Source: Taeniopygia guttata (Eukaryota; Chordata; Aves; Passeriformes; Estrildidae). Taken from it: a DNA stretch of 64,000 nucleotides. The stretch is taken from positions 10,298,001 to 10,362,000 of the forward strand of contig NC_133026.1 of the NCBI RefSeq assembly GCF_048771995.1, read 5' to 3'. Numbering within the stretch: position 1 is the first letter of the stretch; the number at the start of each line of letters is the position of its first letter. The notes under the pieces were generated by a model. That model was given only the letters and a program-made list of their open reading frames with translations, was not told the origin of the DNA and searched no databases. Positions 36,110 to 46,262 of this stretch are shown piece after piece. The translations under genes were made by a program, and so were the position numbers.

Positions 36110-39034
36110 CTGGAACAAAAGAAAAAATAATATTAGTCATGGGTTTTTTCACCCATTTCATTTTTTATCCTTTTCTTGCACCTTGGTTACCTTTTGTTGG
36201 AGCTCCTGGGGATCTTTTTGTGTGCTCAGGACAAAGTGCAAACAGCAAGAGAGAACATGCTGCAGGCAGGGGCATGGGGCAGCCCCATGAGCTCTCTCTT
36301 TGATAATGCTGCAATTTTAAGCATTAGGCTGAACTTTAGAGAAACTTGCCTGCCATAGAAGGAGGTAGTAAGACAGCACATGGTTCCCTCTGAAGCCAGG
36401 GAAGTGCCACAACTCTGCTGTGGTTCTTGGAGTGATGTGTGTGTGGAGGTGCCTTCTCCAGGGTTTTTTGAAGAGCAGCCCAAAAAAACAAGGAGGTTAA
36501 GAGAGGAGGCACCAAGAACAGTAGAAGCATAGTCTGAGCTGAAAGGTCTGTGGGATAACTCCTGCTAGTGAAGGGTGTGGAGCCCTGGGAGGCACATGGC
36601 ACAGTGCAGGCTCACAGGAGTGCCCAGGGAGGGGGCAGCTTCCCCGTGCCCACTCGGCAAACGCGGCTACGCGCCTTTGGGACTGGGCTGGCTGCTGTCC
36701 AGGAAGGTCAGAGCTCAGCACAAAAAAGCTGCAATTCTTCTGGACCAATTGATTTCCACAGAAATAAGGCTGTGTCTCCATCTGTTTTATTTTGGCTGTT
36801 TTATTTCTGTTGGGCTTAAGGGGACAGGAGTTTTAACATTCCTGATGAACAGTTCAGACCATCAAGGGAACACCATTATCTCCAGCATCTCCTCTTTACT
36901 AAAAGAACTTTGTAAGACCCCAAAGTTTTGGTTAAGCCCTTGAGCCAAAGCAGGTAAATTTTGGGTTCTGCTACCTGGGACCATTTCTGGCTAAGGATAA
37001 TGCATTTATCCTTCTAAATATGGAGGCTGGGAGGGTATCAAAGTCTGGTTTATGTTTCCACCCAGAGCAGTTTTACAACTTCCCTCCGTCCTCCTCCTCT
37101 TCACATCTCCAGAGTCTCCAAAGACTCTTCCATCTCATGCAAGGTCAGCACAGCTGAGCCACAAAGAGCAATCTCATTCTTCCTTGCAGATGTTTAAGAC
37201 ACTTCTTCCTCTAGCTTATTCCACAGAATAAACAATAATATTCTACACATGTACACCATACATCAAGTCCTGTACTTTAGTTGCCTTTACCTCATAAAAT
37301 CAGGGGATAACTTCCCAGAACTGTCTTGAGCATAAGCATCTGAATGTCAGAATATATTATGTACATAAGCCATCTTCAAAAAGAGCTTCTTACCCTAAGG
37401 TCAATGCTTGATTGAGACAGAAGTGCACTGTTTTAGCCTCCTAAGACAGCTCTGAAAATCCATGTAGTGTGGAAACATACCTTACTTTGCCCAAAAATTA
37501 GCTATGAAAATGTGCTCTATGTTGATGTTTGACAGAATGGATTTTAAGAGAAAAGTACTTAACTCTTAAAAAAAATTCAGGTCCTGCCAAAGTACTTTTT
37601 GATTTAATTGTTATGTGCTTATTGATCTGGAAAACTAATGAGCAGCCAAAGCAAGGATGAGAAGGCCCCTTTTGACTTAGTACTGCTGTGAAATGAATTT
37701 TCATTTGCAATTACGTTTTCACAGACATTCTAGTAAGTTTTGATTGATGCTGATTATTAACAAAATGAAGTATCTGTCTGCACAGGTGACCATCTCCAGA
37801 GAGGTCCTGGAATTTTTATTGATTCCTGTACAAACATCTATATTAGTATTATATATATTTTAACAAAAAAACCTGGGGAAGTTTCATTGAAATAGAAGTT
37901 AGCATTTAAAACCATGCCTGGAAACTACTGTTAGCTTGTTACTTGGGGAAAGCAATTAATAGCAAGATTCAGGAGTAGGTCCCTAAAACATGGTTTAGAA
38001 TAAATTAGTTTGTCTGAATTCAGGAAACTGATTGCCAGACCATTCATGAAGCTTCTATTAAGTCCTAAAATCAATGACACTCCCAAGAGGCTTCAATATA
38101 ATTTAAAACTCATTTCATATGTCATAGTTCTAAACTCACTGGTGATCACTGGAAGGAAAAGGAAATATTGTTCTTTATGTTCTTACTGGTTGAGAGGAAG
38201 ATACACTAACCAGTCTCTCTTATGCATGCATCAACTTTCTAGTCCTGATGAATAAAAAACCTCAACCTAAAAGCTAGGGACCAGGAAGGCTGACCTTTCC
38301 TTAAGAAATAATTGAGTCACAATAATCAAGTCACACACAGTAGATGCAAAACAGTCAATGTACTGGGAATGGCCCCTCCTGCTGCTTCCACATCACCAAA
38401 TGCTACAGGAAAAACAAGGAAAAACACCTCCAGGGAAAGAGGCTCCTAATTGTTTTCTTCTCCAAATACCTTGTGTAGCTTTGTGTACAAACCACTTCTA
38501 AGCAAATTCCAGGAAGCTCTCTTCTGTTCCTTATTTGAGATTTTGACATTTAAATGAGTCAACCACGTGCTTTAATTAAAACACATACATTAAAACACAT
38601 ACCACATTTTGTGGTATTAGAAACACTTTCAAAATGCACAGTGTGGGTTTACATCAGAATAAAACCAGACTGTGCCACTCTTTCACTTTTTATGTGTTAA
38701 AGACACAGGAGATCCAGAGTCAGAGGTTGTTGATTTTGTGCTAAAATTTCTTAAAAGACAAGAATAATTTTAAATGACCTTTCAGATCTGATCCTCAATG
38801 ACAGAAGCTGCCCAGAAGGATCACATGTCAGTCAACAAACCCCTGAGTCCCTCAGTGGTGTCCAGTGTTACAGAATGAGCTGCTTTTCTCAGAGGCTGTT
38901 TTCACAATCTGTCAACTGGACATACCCAGCACCTTCTGTGTGCAACAGAAATTGATGAAGTTAAATCCTTACTGGGCCATTGAAATGAAACAAGAGGCTC
39001 ATGCCCCTGTCCACAGAAAGGGATATACAAATTA

Positions 39035-39040
<6 letters not shown>

Positions 39041-39066
<26 letters not shown>
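39041..39066 (+). repeat. A26 homopolymer
   Basis: 26 uninterrupted A residues on the + strand (a T tract in the DIP2C transcript). The 200 bp upstream is not recognisable as a retroposed gene. Confidence 0.9.
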
Positions 39067-40477
39067 GGAGTTAGCTGCCTATTATTTTGTCAAGAGGTGT
39101 TTCACAAAGACAGAAGGAGGGCCCCTAAGAGAAGCTGAAAAAGTTACATGAGAGAAGTCAAGGACAGTCAGGACAAAGACTGTGAATGAAAATTCCATGA
39201 TGGTTATTTGGCAGAGCATTGGTTAGGAAAAGGCTGGGAACTGTGAGCAAACCAGATGTTGGCACTCTGAATAACTGTGTGTCCCTGTTCTGCAGGGACC
39301 ACATCCGAGACACATCTAATTCATCAGCAATCTCTCTTTTTGAGGGAAAACAACCCTGAAATACTGGCCTTAAATATTGGCCTTTGGGCAAAGGGTAGCA
39401 ACAGTACAGAGTGTTTTCTGAATTCTCTCTCCTGTGTCTCGTACATTATCACCCAACTACAGGGAAGAGTTGAAGTACTGAGAATTATCTGCATGTACTT
39501 GCAGAAATTCAGCTGTGTTTTTCTCCGGTCATTCCAGCTTACCCCCAACCCTTTTCCAGTTGCCATTTTTCACTCAGGATTTCCATGGTTGTGGAACAAA
39601 AAGGATCCTTGAAGTGCTCTCAGCAATCTTGAAAGCAGGAACATAATTTAAGCATTTTTTGGTACTGAAACCCTTCAATTTCTGCAGTGTGATATGGGTA
39701 CTTTATTCACTGTCTGTGAGCTCATAATTTGAGGGGACACAAACCTCTGACAAACAGATAATGCTGAACACAGCAATTTATCAATCTATGGCCATCTTAT
39801 AATAGACCAGTCCTTAAACAGCTTGTTCTGAAAACTTTACATCCACTGCTGGTACTGATCTGACACATTTTCAAGGGGAATTTCATGACATTCATAAAGT
39901 GTTCATACTGCTCTGTATGAAGGCACAGAACACAGCTCCCTGAGTAATGCCTGTCTAGCACAAGACCATTCCAGCAGTGATGATGCTCAAGGGAGGAGGC
40001 AATAAGGCAAAACCTCCGTTACAGTCAGCCAAGCAACTAATTGTATTCATTTTAACTGATATTTAAGAAAAAAGCAAAGTCTTTTACTAAAGACCAGTTC
40101 AGCTGCTGTGCTTCATTCATTATTAAGTTTCCTGCTCCAGGCCACATCTCTGCAATGAGGATTGAAAAGAAAAATGCACTAAACTGCTCTGGCTATTGCA
40201 ACAGATTCATTTTGGTTGAAAGGTGAATAGCTGAGCTGTGGTTGTACCAAAACAAAACAACTACCTGACTGAGTCTTCTGATGCAAGAATAATAAAAAGC
40301 AATTTGTGCTCATGTTGGACTCAAGAAATTATTTCCTGCTGTGTACAACTGAGGATGATACATTGATTAAGATAACATTATTGTTAACTAATTGATTTAC
40401 TGCTTCAATTTTCATTGTGAACTTGATTTGATCACTGCTTCATTTATTAATAACCAATTGGAAAATAATAGTGTGTT

Positions 40478-40498
40478 CACTAATAAAATTTATTAGTG
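40478..40498. repeat. 21-bp perfect inverted repeat
   Basis: CACTAATAAA and TTTATTAGTG are exact reverse complements separated by one base. The element lies about 270 bp downstream of the donor of the penultimate DIP2C exon, in AT-rich intronic DNA. Confidence 0.85.
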
Positions 40499-40766
40499 TG
40501 CTCATTTATTTGAAATGTTTGCTTGCTTACTCCTTAGGAAAAAAAAAAAAGAAATATACTGAATGAACCTATCCAAAATCAGTCCTTTCTGATTAAATCT
40601 GTTTGTGAAAAGTTTCATCCTAAGGACATATCTGCAGCTGGGTTATAAATCCTGTGACCATCCTGACTGGCCATTTCCTGGATCAATTGCAATATCCAAG
40701 GAAAAAACCCAGACATTATAGATATTTCAGCTTTTTATAAGGGCCCTGGTGTTATATAATCCTTAC

Positions 40767-40890
40767 CATTCTGTGATGCTCTTGTGTGCTCTAATGACAG
40801 AGGTTTCGATATCGATCGGGTGGTACCTCATCCCTCGCAATTCCATGGCTTCATCTAATGCACCCACCACATAAAGTGCATCATGGCGTT
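40767..40890 (-). CDS. DIP2C: DIP2C penultimate coding exon (A8-like motif)
   Basis: 124 nt, acceptor CCTTCCCCCAG, donor AATG|GTAAGG. AA completes the Glu codon G|AA, followed by RHDALYVVGALDEAMELRGM and then RYHPIDIETSVIRAHKSITE. GALDEAMELRGMRYHPIDIE is the counterpart of the A8 hinge motif (GRxDxxIKxRGxRIEPxEIE) of ANL adenylating enzymes. Human has KSVTE where this reads KSITE (from memory). Confidence 0.97.
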
Positions 40891-42724
40891 CTGGGGGAAG
40901 GGATAGAAAAAAAGAGAAAGATTCTACTCTCCAGTACATTAAATTATAGAAATGTTCACATTAAGAATTACGTAAAATAAGTTCAACGTAAGTTATCCTC
41001 GAATTTCTGAAACCCCGAAGTGATTTCCGAACTAATGAGCATTTTCCATTACTGAAGTGCAATGCAGAGCAAAAACCAGAAGAAAGGAAGGCAGAAATAC
41101 TATTCCCATTTGAAAAAGACAAGAAAGGAAGGCAGAAACACTGTTCCCATTTGAAAAAAACAAAGGCAGAAATCTTTATCCAAAGACAGTGGCAGAATTC
41201 CTGATTTTCTCCCAGGTGGATGCAGAACACATTCTTTTTTTTTTTAAGGCACTCTGAATAGAATATAGGTTCCTTGTTTCTCTCTGTTTTTTCAAAGAGA
41301 AAGAATAGATTTGATCCTGACAGTGTGGCTGATGTTCTTCCAATTGATTTGAGATGGTCACTACAGATGCTTTTAATCTATTACAAAGATGTTTAGCAAT
41401 AAACTAAAAACATGCTATAGCTAGATTGTAAATTGCTTATTCAGGTAACTTAGGCATAACACTTTTATAGCCCGTATTTTTTGCCAACTGAAGAAATAAA
41501 TTAGGCTGAAATCACACTTTTTAAAAGATACTAGGCTGAAAATAAACGATTACATGCTAGTCATAAAAATATATTTGCTAAAAAACTTAAAAGCAGGTAA
41601 TTGACTCTTTTTGTACTAATTTGGATAGTTGTGTGGTGGTATTATAATGACAATATGAGATCTACCTAATAAAGAGTTGAGAGCTTTCTGCAGGACGAGC
41701 TAAAACTAGGAGAATGGAGCAACTGTTTGCCAGGAGAATACCTAAGCCATTTGACTGCTTAAGTTCCAATATCCTCAGAGAATCCTGAGTTTTCTCAGGG
41801 TTGGGCTATCATTATGAAATGAAAAAAGGCTGTGCAACCCAAAGTAAATATCTTCAGAAGGTGCCATTATATGGACACGCAGCAGGCCTAATCCACAGGG
41901 ATTACTAATGTTTTCATATTCGATGAATTCTTTCTTGGCTGAATAGCAGCTATTCCAATGGCCCTGGGATCACTCCTGGATTTGTTCACAACATTGCTGG
42001 AAACCCTGCCTGGCCAACAGCCTCCCCTGGCCAGCTCAGCCACAGCCATTCATGGCACTGTGCTCCTCAAAAATCACAGGAAAAAAAAAACATTTTCCCA
42101 AGCACTGACTTTGTGTGCCTGGCAGCACTGGTTCACTTAAATGTGTACAAGAGACAAGGAACATCATTAAAACAAGTAAGGGAGTCTTGTACCTTCCCAA
42201 CAGAAACCCAAACACTCTATAGCTTCTGTTGCAGGCTATTGCTTGTGTTACATTTCAGTACCCAGCCCTCTGGGGTAAAACAGGAAAATCTGAGGAATGG
42301 ACAGATCCTGTGATTAGGTTTATAACAGAGCTGGTGGTCAGAGGAGGCACAGGGCTCAGACTCCCAACAGGCTTTTTCCACCTTCACAAATGTATTCCTG
42401 GAGACACAACTGCCAGAGTAAATGATGGCAGTTTCATCTTATTTCTCAATTTTCAAGCTGAAGCACTGGGTATGTTAACAGTGCCAAAAGGTCACTGGTG
42501 GAGGGGATTTATAGTACCCGAGGTACAACAAAGGAAAAGCAACTATTTCAGTAGTGAAATCTTGCCTCCGATTTATTTTCTGATTATTTAAATTAAGGGT
42601 TTCTTTGCAGTTTTACAGGTTTCACAGACAGAGCATGTTAGGTACCACAAGGCCAGAGAGGCAGTGCCACCCTCCAAATAATTCAAATTATTTGCGTAGA
42701 CCTCGATGATGAGAAACCTCTTAC
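40891..42724 (-). other. DIP2C: DIP2C intron with 41-bp tandem repeat
   Basis: 1.8-kb intron. The 41-bp minisatellite-like repeat at 41,080-41,173 lies 190-283 bp upstream of the acceptor of the next exon. Nothing else was recognised. Confidence 0.86.
41080..41173. repeat. 41-bp tandem repeat, about 2.3 copies
   Basis: Unit 1 at 41,080-41,120 and unit 2 at 41,121-41,161 are both 41 bp, begin AAGAAAGGAAGGCAGAAA and end TTCCCATTTGAAAAA plus two or three bases. They differ at about three positions. A partial third unit (AAAGGCAGAAAT) ends at 41,173. Confidence 0.92.
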
Positions 42725-42899
42725 CTCCATTTGCATCTGTGAGTTCTGTTCTTCTCAGGAACCCCAGATAACCAGTTCTTGCCCAAATAGTCTGTGTATC
42801 TCCAAAGCTGAGTCTTGAGTTAAAATGATCTGATTGCAAAGATTCATCTCCATAGATGGTAAAATACCCACTGGCGTTGTGAGTGCTGTGAACCCATAT
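42725..42899 (-). CDS. DIP2C: DIP2C coding exon with TGYLG motif
   Basis: 175 nt (58 codons plus one base), acceptor TTTTAACTTAG, donor GGAG|GTAAGA. It reads IWVHSTHNASGYFTIYGDES and continues to FLRRTELTDANG. The A7-type motif of adenylating enzymes (TGDLG) appears as TGYLG; the Tyr replaces the ribose-binding Asp and is encoded at 42,770-42,768. That substitution is typical of DIP2 proteins. Human has HSAHN where this reads HSTHN (from memory). Confidence 0.97.
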
Positions 42900-43825
42900 C
42901 TAAGTTAAAAGCAATTATACTGGTATTAATTAAAGTAGCTTTTGAGAATGAAGCATTATTGAAAATTCTTGATGCAAATATTTTTAGTCATAACTAGATA
43001 ATACTAAAAATGTCTTTTAAGACTTTCTGAACTCATAACTGACCCAGTTCTAGCACAGAGACCCCAATCTACTTTTGTTGAAGCTGCTGGACAGCTCTGA
43101 GCCCAGCATGTTCCTCACTCTTGGTTCAGTGTATTTACCCCAGAAAGGCATCCTCCATGAACACCAGACAGATAGATTATTTTAAAGGGTGAGGCCAGGG
43201 ACCTTCACCCATGGAGAAGGATTCATTCCATCAAACTTGAAGCATCATGGAAGTTTTTACAATTTCAAATTAATGAACTCTTACAGAAACTCACAAATTA
43301 GACTGTGGTTTTAATTATGATCAAACATGTTTTTCATTATGTTTACTAGATTTTTAACTGCTTGAAAAGAACATATTTTTTTCCTCAGTCTAGAAACATA
43401 AAATAAATTTGAAAAACACACAGTCTTGCTCAACTCAGCTAATGAGAGTACTTCAGTGCAATGAGGCACAATGATTATGGAGAGCAGGACAAGAAAACCA
43501 TCTAGCTGAAATTAGACTAATCTATAAACTTACTTTTCATGTAAGCTTCCATCGGAATTAGGGAAGCACCAGATATATAGTTAGGAAAAGGAGATTTTTT
43601 TCATTCTTTTTAACTTGAGGTATTAATATTTAGAAACAATTTACTAACAATTTTAATAATGACAAAAATATCAAGATCCACACTTTATATGATAAGTAGA
43701 ATTCACTATTTTCTTAACTGGGCACTTGATAAGATGTATCATAGGAAATCCTTAGCATGTACGAAAATAGCTTTGTCTCTGCAATTTAGTTCAGAGCATG
43801 CAAAGTTCAGGTTCTCATGACTCAC
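42900..43825 (-). other. DIP2C: DIP2C intron, 0.9 kb
   Basis: AT-rich intron; donor GAG|GTGAGT, acceptor AACTTAG. No other element recognised. Confidence 0.88.
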
Positions 43826-43900
43826 CTCACCAAGATGAGAATCTCCTAAGGGTCCCTTTGTTTCTGGATTAGCAATAATGATACGTACTCCTGGGAGGAT
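43826..43900 (-). CDS. DIP2C: DIP2C coding exon, 25 residues
   Basis: 75 nt, phase 0 to 0, acceptor CTTTCAATAG, donor GAG|GTGAGT. It encodes ILPGVRIIIANPETKGPLGD and SHLGE. The final GE joins IWV of the next exon to form the GEIWV strand of the adenylation fold (A5-type region). Because both ends are phase 0, skipping would preserve the frame. Confidence 0.96.
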
Positions 43901-44000
43901 CTATTGAAAGAAAACGTGAGGCAGTAAGAAAGCAGGTACCATCTTATGCAACAGCATGCTGATGCTTTGTCCCCAAAGAACCTTCATTACAAATTAGAAG

Positions 44001-44020
44001 AAATCCTTAAAAATCCTTAA
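44001..44020. repeat. 10-bp perfect tandem duplication
   Basis: AAATCCTTAA twice in direct succession. A recent slippage-type event is likely. Confidence 0.85.
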
Positions 44021-44243
44021 AAAGTTAAAGTAGACTTATAGTGCAAAAAATACTAAATAGTCGATAGATATGATAAATTTTGAGATAATTTGGAAATATG
44101 ACAAAACTGTTTCTCTTTGTGAACACTGCTCCATCAATAAACCTCCTCAGAAATCAAATGTTCACCTGCAGAACAAAATCTGACCAAATTGCCCCTGCCT
44201 CTATGAGAATATGTAGTAGGATAGGAAAACCACTGTGGGTTTT

Positions 44244-44269
44244 CCTTTGGCCTAAACCTTTGGCCTAAA
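44244..44269. repeat. 13-bp perfect tandem duplication
   Basis: CCTTTGGCCTAAA occurs twice head to tail without mismatch. Confidence 0.88.
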
Positions 44270-44876
44270 ACAAAGAGAAAGCCAGAGGCATCATGCACTC
44301 TCCCAGAATGACCTGCCAAAGCCGTCATGCAATGGGCATTCAGTAACCACAGAGGTGGATGTTGAGCCCTAGAATAGAAAAGGGAGCATCCTCTGACCAT
44401 GAACATCTGCAAAGCTCTGGACAGAAGGCAGATGAGCACCCAGAGCTGCCCCTTTGTCCTCCCCCTGTCCCCAGAGCCATGCCCCTGCAGGGACAGTCCC
44501 TCTGCCCATCAGCACAGTGTTGGTCATCTCAGACCAGCTCCCACTGCAGGTGGGTTCCACATCGATGGCGCTGCCTGCACCAGCACCACATTTGTCAGCT
44601 GCTTCAAGAATGACACCTAGGGGATGACAAACCTCCTTTTTGCATAAAAGAAGGAATTGATTTCTGCATAAAAGAGCAAGGTACAGGTTCTGAGAGAGCA
44701 GTAATGCATCAGTTACTGCCATCATGCTGTAACCTCAACAGTAAAGGAAGGACATCAATCTGCACAGCTAATAGCGCCTTCCCCAGTATCATATTCATGT
44801 AAAAATGAACAGAAATGGATATTTACTGAAAAGATTGACCATAAAAGTTAGACTTAAATCTTCTTTCAGTACTTAC

Positions 44877-44934
44877 TTTTCCAGACTCCATGAGAGGCAA
44901 GCTATGTGGAGATCCTCTTTCGACTAAACGAACT
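44877..44934 (-). CDS. DIP2C: DIP2C coding exon, 19 residues
   Basis: 58 nt. The first A completes the split Arg codon AG|A, followed by VRLVERGSPHSLPLMESGK. Acceptor ATTTTACAG, donor AAA|GTAAGT. Its 5' partner exon is 16 kb away at 60,936-60,997, and the shared split codon confirms the junction. Confidence 0.96.
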
Positions 44935-46228
44935 CTGTAAAATAATATGTATAATACATGGTTGTGTTTATTTGCTTTTCATTAACATTTATTTCTAAAA
45001 TGAATGGTTAATGGTTGCAGAGTTTAATGTTATTTTTGGAAGAGTTGAAGCATATATCCTGTTATGTGGAACATAATCCGACCAAATATGTAATATTAGT
45101 CAGAACTTATGGAGGGCAAATAAGAAAAAATCTATGTTTGTGAACTTTTTCCTAAATAATAAATTCTCCAAATGTAGTTGGTGCCTTCTATTTGTTTTTG
45201 ATTGACTTTTGTAAATGGAATTCTACGCATAAATTTATTCATGACAAGAGGGAGCTAAAATATTGATTTCCCACAAGAATGTCATAAAAGCCAGGGCACA
45301 GACACAAAAGCATGTGAGCTGAGTGAGCAACCACATTCCACAAGTAACTGACAGCTAAAATCAAAATCATATCAAAATAACTCATAACCTGGCCTCAGCT
45401 TCAAATCTGCATTTGCAATCTTGTAATTATTTTCAATGGACAGTGGTTGATAAACATTTTAATATTAAAAAAAAAATCATTACATGAAAAATGTTATTAC
45501 TGCTGAGATCAGATCCATTCTCAGAGTGTGACTTTCTGGTTCTCTCTTCTTTTATTAGATAATTTATTTCCCCAGTAAGTTAACTGGAATGTCATCTCTC
45601 CTTCAGTGATATCATGGTCTGGAAGGAAATTTCTCATTTAACCTTAGGAAGGTACTCAGCAGGTTAGAATGAAAGAGACTCCCAAGTTCTCAAACAGCTG
45701 ATGATCTTAGCTAGTACACGGCAAAGAAAATTTGGTATCATCCAGTTATTCATGCATCCTAAGTAACTTAAAATTTCTAGCAACCATGAAAACCTTAAAC
45801 TTCCCACTCCTGAACAATATCCATAATCCACTTAACCAAGCTAAATCTGGACTTGGGTCTGAAGAGCTGTTCTTATCTCTTTCCTCCCCCCAGCTCTGGG
45901 CACCAGAAAAACAAAACCCCACAATACAAGATGCCTAAAAGCCAACCATGTAAAGGGTAAAGATGAAGTGTCAGAAGACAAGAAAACAGACAGGAGCAGA
46001 TGGATGGAGAGCTGGATCCCATTAAGCTAAGCATAAAACTAAGTCTATTAGGAGCAGTCACAATAGATCTTTTTCGGACTGTTTTGAGGTCTTTTTATAG
46101 ACAGAGCATCACAGTGCTCCGTTTGGGAAAGGAGGGTTGAGACACAGAGACTCCTCAGCTAGAGGTCCCTTTGGAGAACAAAGCTTTGGCAAGTTCAGAC
46201 CCTAAGCAGAAAGGAGATGGAAAAAGAT

Positions 46229-46262
46229 CTATTTTTTTTTTCTCTTTTTTTTTTCCCCCCTA
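46229..46262 (+). repeat. Polypyrimidine tract (T9-CTC-T9-C6 type)
   Basis: Two T runs followed by a C run, purely pyrimidine on the + strand. Low-complexity DNA. Confidence 0.85.

Larger units (their letters stand above)
36110..40766 (-). other. DIP2C: DIP2C intron, 4.7 kb
   Basis: Contains a small CpG cluster around 36,640-36,690, an A26 tract at 39,041-39,066 and a 21-bp hairpin at 40,478-40,498. Open frames up to 122 codons (36,575-36,943 +) have no recognisable homology. Donor (- strand) AATG|GTAAGG. Confidence 0.85.
43901..44876 (-). other. DIP2C: DIP2C intron, 1.0 kb
   Basis: Contains two short perfect tandem duplications: AAATCCTTAA twice at 44,001-44,020 and CCTTTGGCCTAAA twice at 44,244-44,269. 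Open frames on both strands at 44,134-44,725 have no recognisable homology. Confidence 0.86.

Noticed and set aside
38760..39066. Possible processed pseudogene ending in the A26 tract.
   Set aside because: The upstream sequence gives no recognisable coding remnant, no poly(A) signal at the proper spacing and no target-site duplication that I could see.
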